From NCBI GenBank assembly GCA_026014665.1, contig JAOZHX010000019.1, positions 186,001 through 250,000 of the forward strand: 64,000 nt of DNA. The letters are read 5' to 3'. The stretch is from Candidatus Bathyarchaeota archaeon (lineage in GTDB: Archaea; Thermoproteota; Bathyarchaeia; Bathyarchaeales; Bathycorpusculaceae). Both the position numbers and the translations under genes were made by a program. Every line of letters begins with the position of its first letter. Within the stretch, counting starts at the first letter, position 1. Positions 7,752-14,543 of this stretch are shown here, piece by piece. A model generated the notes under the pieces. That model did not search any database. It saw only the letters and a program-made list of their open reading frames with translations, and had not been told where the DNA came from.

Positions 7752-8414
7752 TTAAAGTGGATTGCTGTTTGCCCACTCAGAAACTGTTATTTCGTTAGTG
7801 TTACCGAATTCTTTAACCGTGACTATCCCACGCTCGGCAAACCTCGCTATGATTCGGTGTGTTTTCAGCCTGCTTAACCCTGATTCTTTTACCACGTATT
7901 TTTGCAGGTATTTTCCTTTATGAGCTACGAGCACATTGAAGACTTTTTGCTCCTCAGGCGTCATGGTTTTCAAGAGCACCTCGCAGTTCTGTGAAGTTGC
8001 TGGCGCTACCGGTTGAGCTTTTGCCTCTGTTTCAATTTTAGACCGCGGCAGAGTTGGTGCGGTTTGGGTGTTGCAGGAGCTTTTGCTTCTTACGTATTTG
8101 AGTTCAGGATAGGCTAAGTAGAAGGCGACGCCAACGATTGCCGTTGCCACGATGGCGATTAGAACCACTGGAATTACCCATAGGTAAGAAGGGGTTAACG
8201 TATTGCCGTTGCCGTAGTAGCCGTCACCCATCATGCCGCCCATTCCCCAATTATTCTGTGAAGTGCCCATGTGCGGTCCCCACATTTGACCCATCCAACT
8301 GGATCCATAGTAGGCTGGGGCTGTCACGGCATAATACCAGGAAACCAAAGCAAGAGTCACTAAAACGCTAAGAGTAATTGCTAGAACGAAAAGGAAAATG
8401 TGCAACCTTCTCAT
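7752..8414 (-). CDS. Membrane-anchored winged-helix regulator with Met-rich outer loop
   Basis: 220 residues. Transmembrane helix 1 spans about residues 5-28. A loop of about 45 residues rich in Met, Gly, Trp and Tyr (WMGQMWGPHMG, then GMGGMMGDG) is predicted outside. Helix 2 spans about 79-101, followed by a polar linker. A C-terminal winged helix covers about 150-210 (MTPEEQKVFNVLVAHKGKYL..VVKESGLSRLKTHRIIARF), similar to the TrmB/MarR-like domains of archaeal membrane regulators. The architecture suggests a one-component membrane sensor acting directly on DNA. The Met and His residues could bind copper, but that is inference. It is divergent from the small secreted protein gene, and phased GTTTCA repeats lie between them. 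Confidence 0.75.
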   Translation of the reverse strand: MRRLHIFLFVLAITLSVLVTLALVSWYYAVTAPAYYGSSWMGQMWGPHMGTSQNNWGMGGMMGDGYYGNGNTLTPSYLWVIPVVLIAIVATAIVGVAFYLAYPELKYVRSKSSCNTQTAPTLPRSKIETEAKAQPVAPATSQNCEVLLKTMTPEEQKVFNVLVAHKGKYLQKYVVKESGLSRLKTHRIIARFAERGIVTVKEFGNTNEITVSEWANSNPL

Positions 8415-8484
8415 ACCAATGAAACAGCCCTAGAAAAAAATAAGGGTTTTGCATAGAATCCTTACTTTATCACAACATAATGTT

Positions 8485-8523
8485 GTTTCAAGTTTGTTTC
8501 AGGTCTGTATCAGCGAACTATCT
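8485..8523 (+). promoter_or_regulatory. Three helically phased GTTTCA repeats, copy 1
   Basis: GTTTCA occurs at 8485-8490 and 8496-8501, with GTATCA at 8507-8512, at an exact 11-bp period, followed by CGAACTATC. The same block recurs at 9144-9182. It lies between the divergent membrane regulator and the small secreted protein gene, about 40 nt before the latter's ATG. The phased direct repeats suggest cooperative binding of a regulator on one DNA face. Confidence 0.6.
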
Positions 8524-8563
8524 TACCAATCCAAGCCCATAATGTAATTTGAGGTGAAATAGA

Positions 8564-8824
8564 ATGGTTAACGCAAAAGCCATAGTGCTGCTATTAGCGG
8601 TCTTTGTGGTTGTAATGGCTATTGCCGGGATTGCGGTTGCTCAATATGTAAGCGCTCAAACCAATGCAGCTCAAAGAGTTGGTGGTCAACTGTCCCAAGG
8701 TGGCTATAATGGTTACTACCAGATTCCACAGCAAGGCTGCTATCCCCATGGCGGTGCTCAATATAGAGGTCAATATGGATACGGTTACGGCAGGGGGATG
8801 GGTATGGGCGGTCGATTCTGGTAA
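8564..8824 (+). CDS. Small secreted or anchored Gly/Tyr/Gln-rich protein
   Basis: 86 residues. A strong hydrophobic N-terminus (residues about 5-26, ending AVAQ) is a signal peptide or anchor. The remainder is a low-complexity tail rich in Gly, Tyr and Gln with a single Cys and His (QGCYPHGG) and ending GRGMGMGGRFW. GAGGTGA lies 6 nt before the ATG. There is no known domain. Its tail resembles the outer loop of the divergent membrane regulator in composition, and it shares upstream repeats with the PepSY gene. It may be a structural or metal-binding envelope peptide. Confidence 0.7.
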   Translation: MVNAKAIVLLLAVFVVVMAIAGIAVAQYVSAQTNAAQRVGGQLSQGGYNGYYQIPQQGCYPHGGAQYRGQYGYGYGRGMGMGGRFW

Positions 8825-9143
8825 CCGAAAGAGCAAACCGTCTCCAATCTCTTCTTTTGAATTTTGTTTCATGCTAGAAAACCTCATCATATTACTGATT
8901 ATGAGGTCTGTTGTAGCATTCTGGGGTTTGAAAGGAGAAAAATCTCCTGGCTGCTACGACCCACCTGTGATCTAGGCATTAGACGAGTAGAAGAGCGGAA
9001 TAATTCTTTTCATTTTGAGTTGTGCTAACTTCCGCAATGCCTTTAAGCATATTAGAATATTATAATATACATGCAAACCTGCGAAATGGTTGAAACCCGT
9101 GGCCACTCAAGCAAAAAAAGTCACTTCAGGTGTCTCAGGACAT
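8825..9143. other. Intergenic stretch with two small hairpins, no convincing gene
   Basis: Between the small secreted protein and the second GTTTCA block. CCTCAT (8882-8887) pairs with ATGAGG (8901-8906). GGAGA (8934-8938) pairs with TCTCC (8943-8947). Either could end the upstream transcript. An AT-rich palindromic patch near 9049-9069 (AGAATATTATAATAT) may be a promoter. Only very short open frames were seen and none is supported. Confidence 0.4.
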
Positions 9144-9182
9144 GTTTCAAATCTGTTTCACGACTGTTTCACCGAACTATCA
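9144..9182 (+). promoter_or_regulatory. Three helically phased GTTTCA repeats, copy 2
   Basis: GTTTCA at 9144-9149, 9155-9160 and 9166-9171, an exact 11-bp period, followed as in copy 1 by CGAACTATC. The two 39-bp blocks match at most positions, differences falling mainly in the spacers. A TATA-like AGTATAATATT follows at about 9194-9204 and AAAGGAGG precedes the PepSY gene ATG at 9230. The order repeats-TATA-gene suggests an upstream activator site. Confidence 0.65.
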
Positions 9183-9229
9183 AATCATTCGAATAGTATA
9201 ATATTCATCAAAAGGAGGAAAAAACAAAA

Positions 9230-10024
9230 ATGAAAACGTGGAAAATAGCAACAATCGTTGCAGTATTAGCACTCGCCGCTGTGGGTGCAACTTTTGCGTC
9301 AGTCTTTGCCTTTGGATGGGGCATAGGAGGGCAAGTACCCTACATAGCAAGTTCAGCGCAAGCATCGCAAGCACTAAGCCCAGTAACTCAAACTAACACC
9401 CAAGTACCAACACTCTACACGCCTCCGACCCAGGCAGTTTCGCCTGGCTATGGAACTGGTTGGGGCTGGGGTGGATGCATGGGCCGCTGGGGCTGGAGCG
9501 CCGCAGGCTACCAGACTAGCACAACTCCTCTGACTATTAGCCAAGCAGTCGATATAGCCAAAACCTACGTAGCTTCACTAAACAACCCTGACCTATCAGT
9601 CAAAGAAGTAGAAGAATACACCAACAACTTCTACGTCCTAGTCGCGGAAAAGAGCACTGGCAACGGAGCCTTCGAACTGCTAATCAACAAGATCACTGGT
9701 ATCGTCACTCCCGAACCTGGTCCAAACATGATGTGGAACAACAAGTACACCTTCGGCAATGGCTGGTGCAACTGGGCAAGAGGAACCATAACAGCCACCC
9801 CAACAGTTACTGTTGGCCAAGCTAAAACATACGCACAACAATACCTAAACAGCTACCTACCAGGCATGACAGTGGGCGATGTCACAGCGTTCAGCGGGCA
9901 CTACACAATCGAAGTCGAAAGCAATGGAGCTCCGTATGGAATGCTAAGCATCAACAGCTTCACAGGTCAAGTTTGGTACCACACTTGGCACGGAGCCTTC
10001 ATCCAAGAGATAGACATCAGTTAA
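9230..10024 (+). CDS. Secreted PepSY-domain protein
   Basis: 264 residues. A signal peptide (residues about 5-28) is followed by a Thr/Pro/Gln-rich linker and a Gly/Trp patch (GWGWGGCMGRWGWS). Two PepSY-like modules follow. The first (about 100-165) contains SQAVDIAKTYV and AFELLINKITG. The second (about 185-250) contains GQAKTYAQQYL and GMLSINSFTGQVWYH. PepSY modules are found outside the membrane, where they inhibit proteases or bind metals and redox partners. AAAGGAGG lies upstream. Shared phased repeats link it to the gene at 8564. An ArsR regulator follows on the same strand. Confidence 0.8.
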   Translation: MKTWKIATIVAVLALAAVGATFASVFAFGWGIGGQVPYIASSAQASQALSPVTQTNTQVPTLYTPPTQAVSPGYGTGWGWGGCMGRWGWSAAGYQTSTTPLTISQAVDIAKTYVASLNNPDLSVKEVEEYTNNFYVLVAEKSTGNGAFELLINKITGIVTPEPGPNMMWNNKYTFGNGWCNWARGTITATPTVTVGQAKTYAQQYLNSYLPGMTVGDVTAFSGHYTIEVESNGAPYGMLSINSFTGQVWYHTWHGAFIQEIDIS

Positions 10025-10111
10025 AACGTGGCGGTCAAACAACCCTTCCCTTTCTTTGTTTGAAAGCCTTAAAAGATGGTCATAATGTTAGAATATTCGA
10101 AGGAACAAGCG

Positions 10112-10462
10112 ATGACGGAAAAACCCAAGATTGACATGGCAATCTACAACATGCAAGCAAGCATCACCAAGACCCTAGCCAACCCCATTCGGTTAGCAAT
10201 TCTTCACACGTTAAGGGACGGAGAAAAAAGCGTTAACGAACTCACCGATATTTTGGGCATAAGCCAATCAAATCTTTCCCAGCACTTAGCCCTAATGAGA
10301 CAAATCGGCATAGTTAAAACAAGAAAGCAAGGAACAAGCATCTTCTACAGCGTCACCAATCCTAAGATCAACCAAGCATGTGATATGGTACGCGAGGTTC
10401 TACTAGACCAACTTAGGCAAAGACAAGAATTAGTGAGCAACTATCCATCGCATACAAGTTAA
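10112..10462 (+). CDS. ArsR family winged-helix regulator
   Basis: About 116 residues. A compact HTH (LANPIRLAILHTLRDGEKSV, then NELTDILGISQSNLSQHLALM) with a wing ending in GTSIFYSV is the ArsR/SmtB pattern. No CxC metal motif is seen in helix 3, so the ligand may not be a metal. The start was placed at ATG 10112 with GAAGGA upstream; an in-frame ATG lies at 10076. It precedes three zinc-ribbon and flavodoxin genes on the same strand, probably one transcription unit that it controls. Confidence 0.88.
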   Translation: MTEKPKIDMAIYNMQASITKTLANPIRLAILHTLRDGEKSVNELTDILGISQSNLSQHLALMRQIGIVKTRKQGTSIFYSVTNPKINQACDMVREVLLDQLRQRQELVSNYPSHTS

Positions 10463-10480
10463 TGGAGGCAAACCGAGAAA

Positions 10481-10651
10481 ATGTTTCCTTTTGGGTTTGG
10501 CTGCGGATGCGGCTCTAGGTCTGGCAACAGCAGAAGCGAAGTTAGAGAGGTTATTCGGGAGGTCGTGGTGATCCCTTGTAAGTATTGCGGAACACTCTTT
10601 CCTCAAACCGCAACCTTTTGCCCACATTGTGGGGCAAGAAGAACTGCATAG
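10481..10651 (+). CDS. Tiny zinc-ribbon protein (56 residues)
   Basis: The frame ATG 10481 to TAG 10649-10651 encodes 56 residues. The N-terminus carries GCGCGS, and a full zinc ribbon follows: CKYC (near 33-36) and CPHC (near 47-50). TGGAGG lies 13-18 nt upstream, right after the ArsR stop at 10462, so the two are probably co-transcribed. The C-terminal ribbon resembles that of the next gene (YFCPHCGTR against TFCPHCGAR). Function unknown; the Cys pattern argues strongly that it is a real gene. Confidence 0.72.
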   Translation: MFPFGFGCGCGSRSGNSRSEVREVIREVVVIPCKYCGTLFPQTATFCPHCGARRTA

Positions 10652-10705
10652 CCGATTTGTAAAGTTTAAATTCTAATCATCACAGCATAGATAGTGGTGA
10701 AAAAA

Positions 10706-11065
10706 ATGGTTTTTTGCTCAAATTGCGGCTCAAAAATAGATGATGAGGCTTACTTTTGCCCACATTGTGGCACTAGAACCCCCAAAGGTAGGGAAGCGAA
10801 AGTCTCCTATCCAGCAGATGAACTGTATAATGCGTTTACTCGACTGGGAGATGAACTTGAAAACGCATTCACAATGGCAGCACACGAGGTCAGAGCAGCC
10901 ATCAACCGAGCGCAAGATAAACCAACGCCAAACTCTCAAACCGCCCAAGCTCAAAACATCATCCTCTGCCCCAAATGCGGAACTAAGAACCCTGCTGGCT
11001 CAATCTTCTGTAACAACTGTGGAACAAGGTTAACGCCCGTTGAAGAATCACATGGAGGCGCATAA
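10706..11065 (+). CDS. Double zinc-ribbon protein
   Basis: 119 residues with one zinc ribbon at each end: CSNC/CPHC near residues 4-22 and CPKC/CNNC near 91-109. A helical, charged middle (ADELYNAFTRLGDELENAFTMA) separates them. The ATG at 10706 was chosen because GGTGA lies 6 nt upstream; the frame also offers GTG at 10694. Such double-ribbon proteins are common and uncharacterised in archaea and probably act as protein or nucleic-acid adaptors. It ends 4 nt before the flavodoxin start. Confidence 0.78.
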   Translation: MVFCSNCGSKIDDEAYFCPHCGTRTPKGREAKVSYPADELYNAFTRLGDELENAFTMAAHEVRAAINRAQDKPTPNSQTAQAQNIILCPKCGTKNPAGSIFCNNCGTRLTPVEESHGGA

Positions 11066-11069
11066 CCAC

Positions 11070-11543
11070 ATGAGCGCCAACAAAACGCTCATAGCATATG
11101 AAACAAAGGGTGGCGCAACCGAAGAAGCAGCGAGAAAAATTGCTGAAACCCTGCGCAACAAATTCAACCTAGAAGTTGATTTGGTAGACCTTCGCAAACA
11201 AAAAATCCCCGACTGCACACCATACCACAACATAGTGATTGGCGGCGGCGTAAGAGCTGGCAAAGTCTACGATAAAACCCTAAAATGCCTCGAAAACAAC
11301 TATGCCGGCAAACGGGTAGCTTTCTTTGTTTCTTCAGGCGGAGCTGGAGACCCCAAAACATACCAAAAAGCCAAAGCAGACTACGTCGAAACTACCCTAG
11401 CCAAATACCCCAACATCAACCCAGTGGCCGTGGAAGCTTTCGGCGGACGCATGAAAATCCTTGGAAAAACCATCTTCGACAACGTTGATTTGGCTAGAGT
11501 TGAGGCATGGGCAGAAGAACTTGGAAAAAAACTCACACAATAG
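11070..11543 (+). CDS. Flavodoxin-domain protein
   Basis: 157 residues from ATG 11070, with GGAGG upstream inside the end of the previous gene. The start IAYETKGGATEEAARKIAE is the phosphate-binding loop that holds FMN. IVIGGGVRAGKVYDK and FFVSSGGAGD are the second and third FMN-contact loops. The pattern matches the Flavodoxin_5/HemG-like group. Likely role: FMN-based electron transfer in the cytoplasm. It is tightly spaced after the zinc-ribbon gene and overlaps the next zinc-finger frame, indicating an operon. Confidence 0.88.
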   Translation: MSANKTLIAYETKGGATEEAARKIAETLRNKFNLEVDLVDLRKQKIPDCTPYHNIVIGGGVRAGKVYDKTLKCLENNYAGKRVAFFVSSGGAGDPKTYQKAKADYVETTLAKYPNINPVAVEAFGGRMKILGKTIFDNVDLARVEAWAEELGKKLTQ

Positions 11544-11763
11544 ACCAGCAGGCATAAAAGCGAATGCTCTGCTTTGCCCCAATTGCTGCGTGGAGTACGT
11601 TAAGGTGCGATTTGACTTTGAATTCGTCGGCGCTATCCTGCATAACGTAGAGGCGTTAAGATGCCCTACATGCAAAGAAGAGCTGTTTACAACAGAGCAA
11701 CTCAATGCTATCACCGCTCAAATCAGCAAACCACCGCCCGAGCGTCATGCGACTGAAAAATGA
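11521..11763 (+). CDS. YgiT/MqsA-like zinc-finger protein
   Basis: The recognisable part runs from LLCPNC to FTTEQLNAI: two CxxC pairs about 28 residues apart, with strands between (VKVRFDFEFVGAILHNVEALRCPTC). This is the layout of the N-terminal zinc domain of MqsA/YgiT antitoxins. No ATG is available; the TTG at 11521, overlapping the end of the flavodoxin gene, is the best in-frame start, and another TTG lies at 11461. No partner toxin is seen, so a toxin-antitoxin role is not supported. Confidence 0.6.
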   Translation: MEKNSHNRPAGIKANALLCPNCCVEYVKVRFDFEFVGAILHNVEALRCPTCKEELFTTEQLNAITAQISKPPPERHATEK

Positions 11764-11924
11764 CTCCGTAATGGCTGTATAAGGAGAAGTATCCATTTCC
11801 AAGTACACCAGCACACCAGCCAACACTGAAATTTTGTTATAGCCTTTGTTTTTGCGGGTCGATAGGTTTTTATGTTTGGCTATTGTGTCTATGGTTTGCA
11901 ACAAACGGGATTTGACATAAAAGT

Positions 11925-12233
11925 ATGGTCAGAAAAGCACGTATACGCCTAACAAGCACCGACTACGAGAAGCTAGAAGAGGTCTGTGGAGAACTCAAAA
12001 GCATCGCACAAAAAACAGGCGTAAAAATGAACGGGCCAGTGCCACTGCCCACAAAACGCCTACGTGTACCAGTACTCAAATCACCCTGCGGCGAAGGCAC
12101 AGCGACTTGGGATCGATGGGAAATGCGCATCCACAAACGCCTAATCGACATCGACAGCGAAGAACGTGTCATGCGTCGAATCATGCGTATACGTGTTCCT
12201 GAAGAAGTCCACGTAACCATAGAGCTAATTTAG
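11925..12233 (+). CDS. rpsJ: 30S ribosomal protein S10 (uS10)
   Basis: 102 residues, full length for archaeal S10. [40 protein letters not shown] and [12 protein letters not shown] are classic. S10 sits in the small-subunit head, near the S3 and S14 cluster. In many archaea the gene follows the EF-1A gene; here it stands alone between a zinc-finger gene and a convergent protease gene, with its own upstream AT-rich promoter. Confidence 0.95.
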   Translation: MVRKARIRLTSTDYEKLEEVCGELKSIAQKTGVKMNGPVPLPTKRLRVPVLKSPCGEGTATWDRWEMRIHKRLIDIDSEERVMRRIMRIRVPEEVHVTIELI

Positions 12234-12341
12234 GCATTCTACAACTTTTCTTTTAAAAAGTAAGATTGTTTTTCATCCTTATTTTCCAAATCGGACCGTT
12301 AGCCTGAGCTCTATTGATGTTGATGGGGAGCTGAGTATTTT

Positions 12342-13169
12342 TTAAATAAACAAGAATGAAATTATGGTCAAAACAAGGCTTGGTACAAAAATTGCTATCC
12401 ACATGCTTTTGCTAATAGCGAAAATTTTATGCCCATCTAGGACGCCGAACGGAATCAGGTTGAATACTGCCATGAAAGCGTTGATGTAGCCTGCGAAAAA
12501 CATCAGAAACGCATAGTTTTCATAGATAGGAAGTAAAGCGAACGCCAAACTCAGGAGTCCAGTGGCGAACAATAGGTTTGTTATTGGACCAGCTATGGAA
12601 ATCTTGGCGATATCCTCTCTTTTTTGAAGGGAACCCCCAATCATCATGGCACCTGGTGCAATCAGCCGAAACGGCAAGAAAATCGATGCAAAAGTTAACA
12701 GAGCGCCCCATGTGGTCAAACGAAACTCAGCCCACAAACCTTTCTTCTGTGCAACCACTTTGTGTGCAATCTCATGGACCAAAAAAGAAGAGGTCATGAT
12801 AACTCCAAAAATCGCCATCATATCCAATGTCCACTCAAAAAGGAAGCCGCCAAAGAGGTTCCCATACAACCCTATCGAGAATCCTATGCCTACAACAAGC
12901 GCAGCTGCGATGGCTATGTGTTTGACTTCTTTTTGGCTAAAACGCACACGGTATTTGCGCTGGAAGGGCTGTTGCCCAAACACGTAACTGTAATTGTATG
13001 AGTTGTAAGATTCAGGCTTCATGACTTGCTCCTGCCTTTGGGAGCGCGCAAAATCAATCCGTGGGCAAGCATGATTTTCAGGCAAGCGGTGTTCACTACA
13101 GAATTGTCCTCCGCAAAAGGGACAACGGAACGGAAGAAGAGTTTCTACCGCACATACCTGACATTTCAT
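12342..13169 (-). CDS. Site-2 protease family (M50) membrane metalloprotease with N-terminal zinc finger
   Basis: 275 residues. Residues 3-35 form an AN1-like zinc finger (CQVC, CPFC, CSEHR, ENHAC). About five hydrophobic segments follow. The protease signatures are HEIAHK (HExxH, near residue 130) and NLIPFGVLDGHK (NxxPxxxLDG), which supply the zinc ligands inside the membrane. S2P enzymes cut transmembrane segments of regulators such as anti-sigma-like proteins. The finger, facing the cytosol, probably selects substrates. It is convergent with S10 and divergent from mre11. Confidence 0.9.
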   Translation of the reverse strand: MKCQVCAVETLLPFRCPFCGGQFCSEHRLPENHACPRIDFARSQRQEQVMKPESYNSYNYSYVFGQQPFQRKYRVRFSQKEVKHIAIAAALVVGIGFSIGLYGNLFGGFLFEWTLDMMAIFGVIMTSSFLVHEIAHKVVAQKKGLWAEFRLTTWGALLTFASIFLPFRLIAPGAMMIGGSLQKREDIAKISIAGPITNLLFATGLLSLAFALLPIYENYAFLMFFAGYINAFMAVFNLIPFGVLDGHKIFAISKSMWIAIFVPSLVLTIISFLFI

Positions 13170-13337
13170 TTGATTGACGCCTGCCCCCTCTAAAATGTAA
13201 ATTCTAGTTTATATTTTTCCCCATGAAAAGCCGATTTTTTTAAGGTTTAACTCGAAGAAGTAGAAGCATAAACTCTTTAAAATAACCAAGCTATAATCAA
13301 CAGAAAGAGGGGTAATACGAGGAGTGTCTTTGCCAGC

Positions 13338-14543
13338 TTGAAGCCATTCAGCTTTATCCATGCTTCAGATTTGCATTTAGGTTACGCGCAATACGGTTTG
13401 GAGGTAAGGCGTCAGGATTTCGACAGGGCATTTCAAGAACTCGTAGACAAGACCATTGAACTCAAACCTGATTTTTTAATCATCGCTGGCGACCTCTTCC
13501 ATCAGCCACGACCATCCAACCTTACCTTGGAAAATGCGATTCGCAACTTCAAGCGCCTCAAAGATGCAAACATTCCCGTCTTGACAGTGGATGGCTCACA
13601 CGATTCTGCGCCAAACACCATCACCAGCACCATCCTCTACCCGCTTGACAGCGCTGGACTCATTATCCATGTGCCGCGCCATCAGGGTGCATGTTGGAGT
13701 AAGCCTGATTGCTGCTATGTATACGGCGTACCCAATTACCACAATCGACACAAAACCCAAGAAGCTCTCCCAAAATTTTTCGCTGAAAACCCACCTAACC
13801 CTCAGGCTGGAGTCGCAAACATCTTTGTTTTTCACGGTGCTGTGGATTTGCCCAGCGTTAAACCCCCTTACATTGAAGCTGAGATTTCGCCTGATCAATT
13901 GCCTGATGGTTTTTGTTATTATGCTGCTGGGCATGTGCATGAACGGTTTTTAGGTAAATTTAAAGATGGTTTCTTGGCTTACAGCGGTTGCACTGAAACA
14001 GTGGGATATGACGAAGCCAAGTATGCCAAAGGCTTCTACTATGTTGAAGTTAATGAACGAGGGCAAGTTAAACCCATAGCGGTGGACTTGTCTTCAACTC
14101 GAAAGTTTGTAATTTTAGAGCATGATTTCACTGGCATGACTGCGTCAAAGATCACCGAACAAGCCGCACAGATGGTTAAAGAAGCTGATGATGAAGGTGT
14201 GGTGATCATTCCAGTGCTCAGAGGAACCATGCCAGCTGAAGCAAGTCGAACAGAAATCGACATAGCAAAAATCAAAGCTGCCGCTGAAAAAGCCCTGCTT
14301 GTACACCCCATCGTTTTGCTGAAGGAAACGGCTGTGTCTGATGAGATTGTTCGCTCAATTTTTGAAAGCGAATTTAAGGATATGAAAACTAAATCGTTTG
14401 AGTATTTTCTACAGATTTTTTCTGAAAGGTATAGTCGTGAGGATGCCGATAGGATTGCTCGAGGTGCACTTGGCCTAATTGAGCCCTTGACACGTAAACA
14501 AGATGAAAAAGTCAAGCAAACCATCGAGGAGCTGGCAAAATGA
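13338..14543 (+). CDS. mre11: DNA double-strand break repair nuclease Mre11
   Basis: 401 residues from TTG 13338. The phosphoesterase motifs are in order: HASDLHLGY (I), IAGDLFHQ (II), DGSHD (III; GNHD is usual), FHGAV (IV) and AAGHVHERF (V). The C-terminal third is the capping and Rad50-binding region. Mre11 with Rad50 forms the nuclease that processes DNA ends for recombination. A TATA-like CTTTAAAATA lies near 13273. The stop overlaps the rad50 ATG by 4 nt (ATGA), so translation is coupled. HerA and NurA genes, often adjacent in archaea, are absent. The Asn-to-Ser change in motif III is worth checking. Confidence 0.94.
   Translation: MKPFSFIHASDLHLGYAQYGLEVRRQDFDRAFQELVDKTIELKPDFLIIAGDLFHQPRPSNLTLENAIRNFKRLKDANIPVLTVDGSHDSAPNTITSTILYPLDSAGLIIHVPRHQGACWSKPDCCYVYGVPNYHNRHKTQEALPKFFAENPPNPQAGVANIFVFHGAVDLPSVKPPYIEAEISPDQLPDGFCYYAAGHVHERFLGKFKDGFLAYSGCTETVGYDEAKYAKGFYYVEVNERGQVKPIAVDLSSTRKFVILEHDFTGMTASKITEQAAQMVKEADDEGVVIIPVLRGTMPAEASRTEIDIAKIKAAAEKALLVHPIVLLKETAVSDEIVRSIFESEFKDMKTKSFEYFLQIFSERYSREDADRIARGALGLIEPLTRKQDEKVKQTIEELAK

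Noticed and set aside
8871-8975. 34-residue hydrophobic frame with an ATG
   Set aside because: Too short, no ribosome-binding site, and it spans two hairpins that look like transcript ends.
9071-9199. 42-residue open frame starting MQTCEMVETRGHSS across the second GTTTCA block
   Set aside because: The 11-bp period of the repeats does not respect codons and no ribosome-binding site is present; the block is better explained as a DNA site.
11521-11763. Toxin-antitoxin reading of the YgiT-like gene
   Set aside because: No MqsR- or HigB-like partner frame lies next to it.
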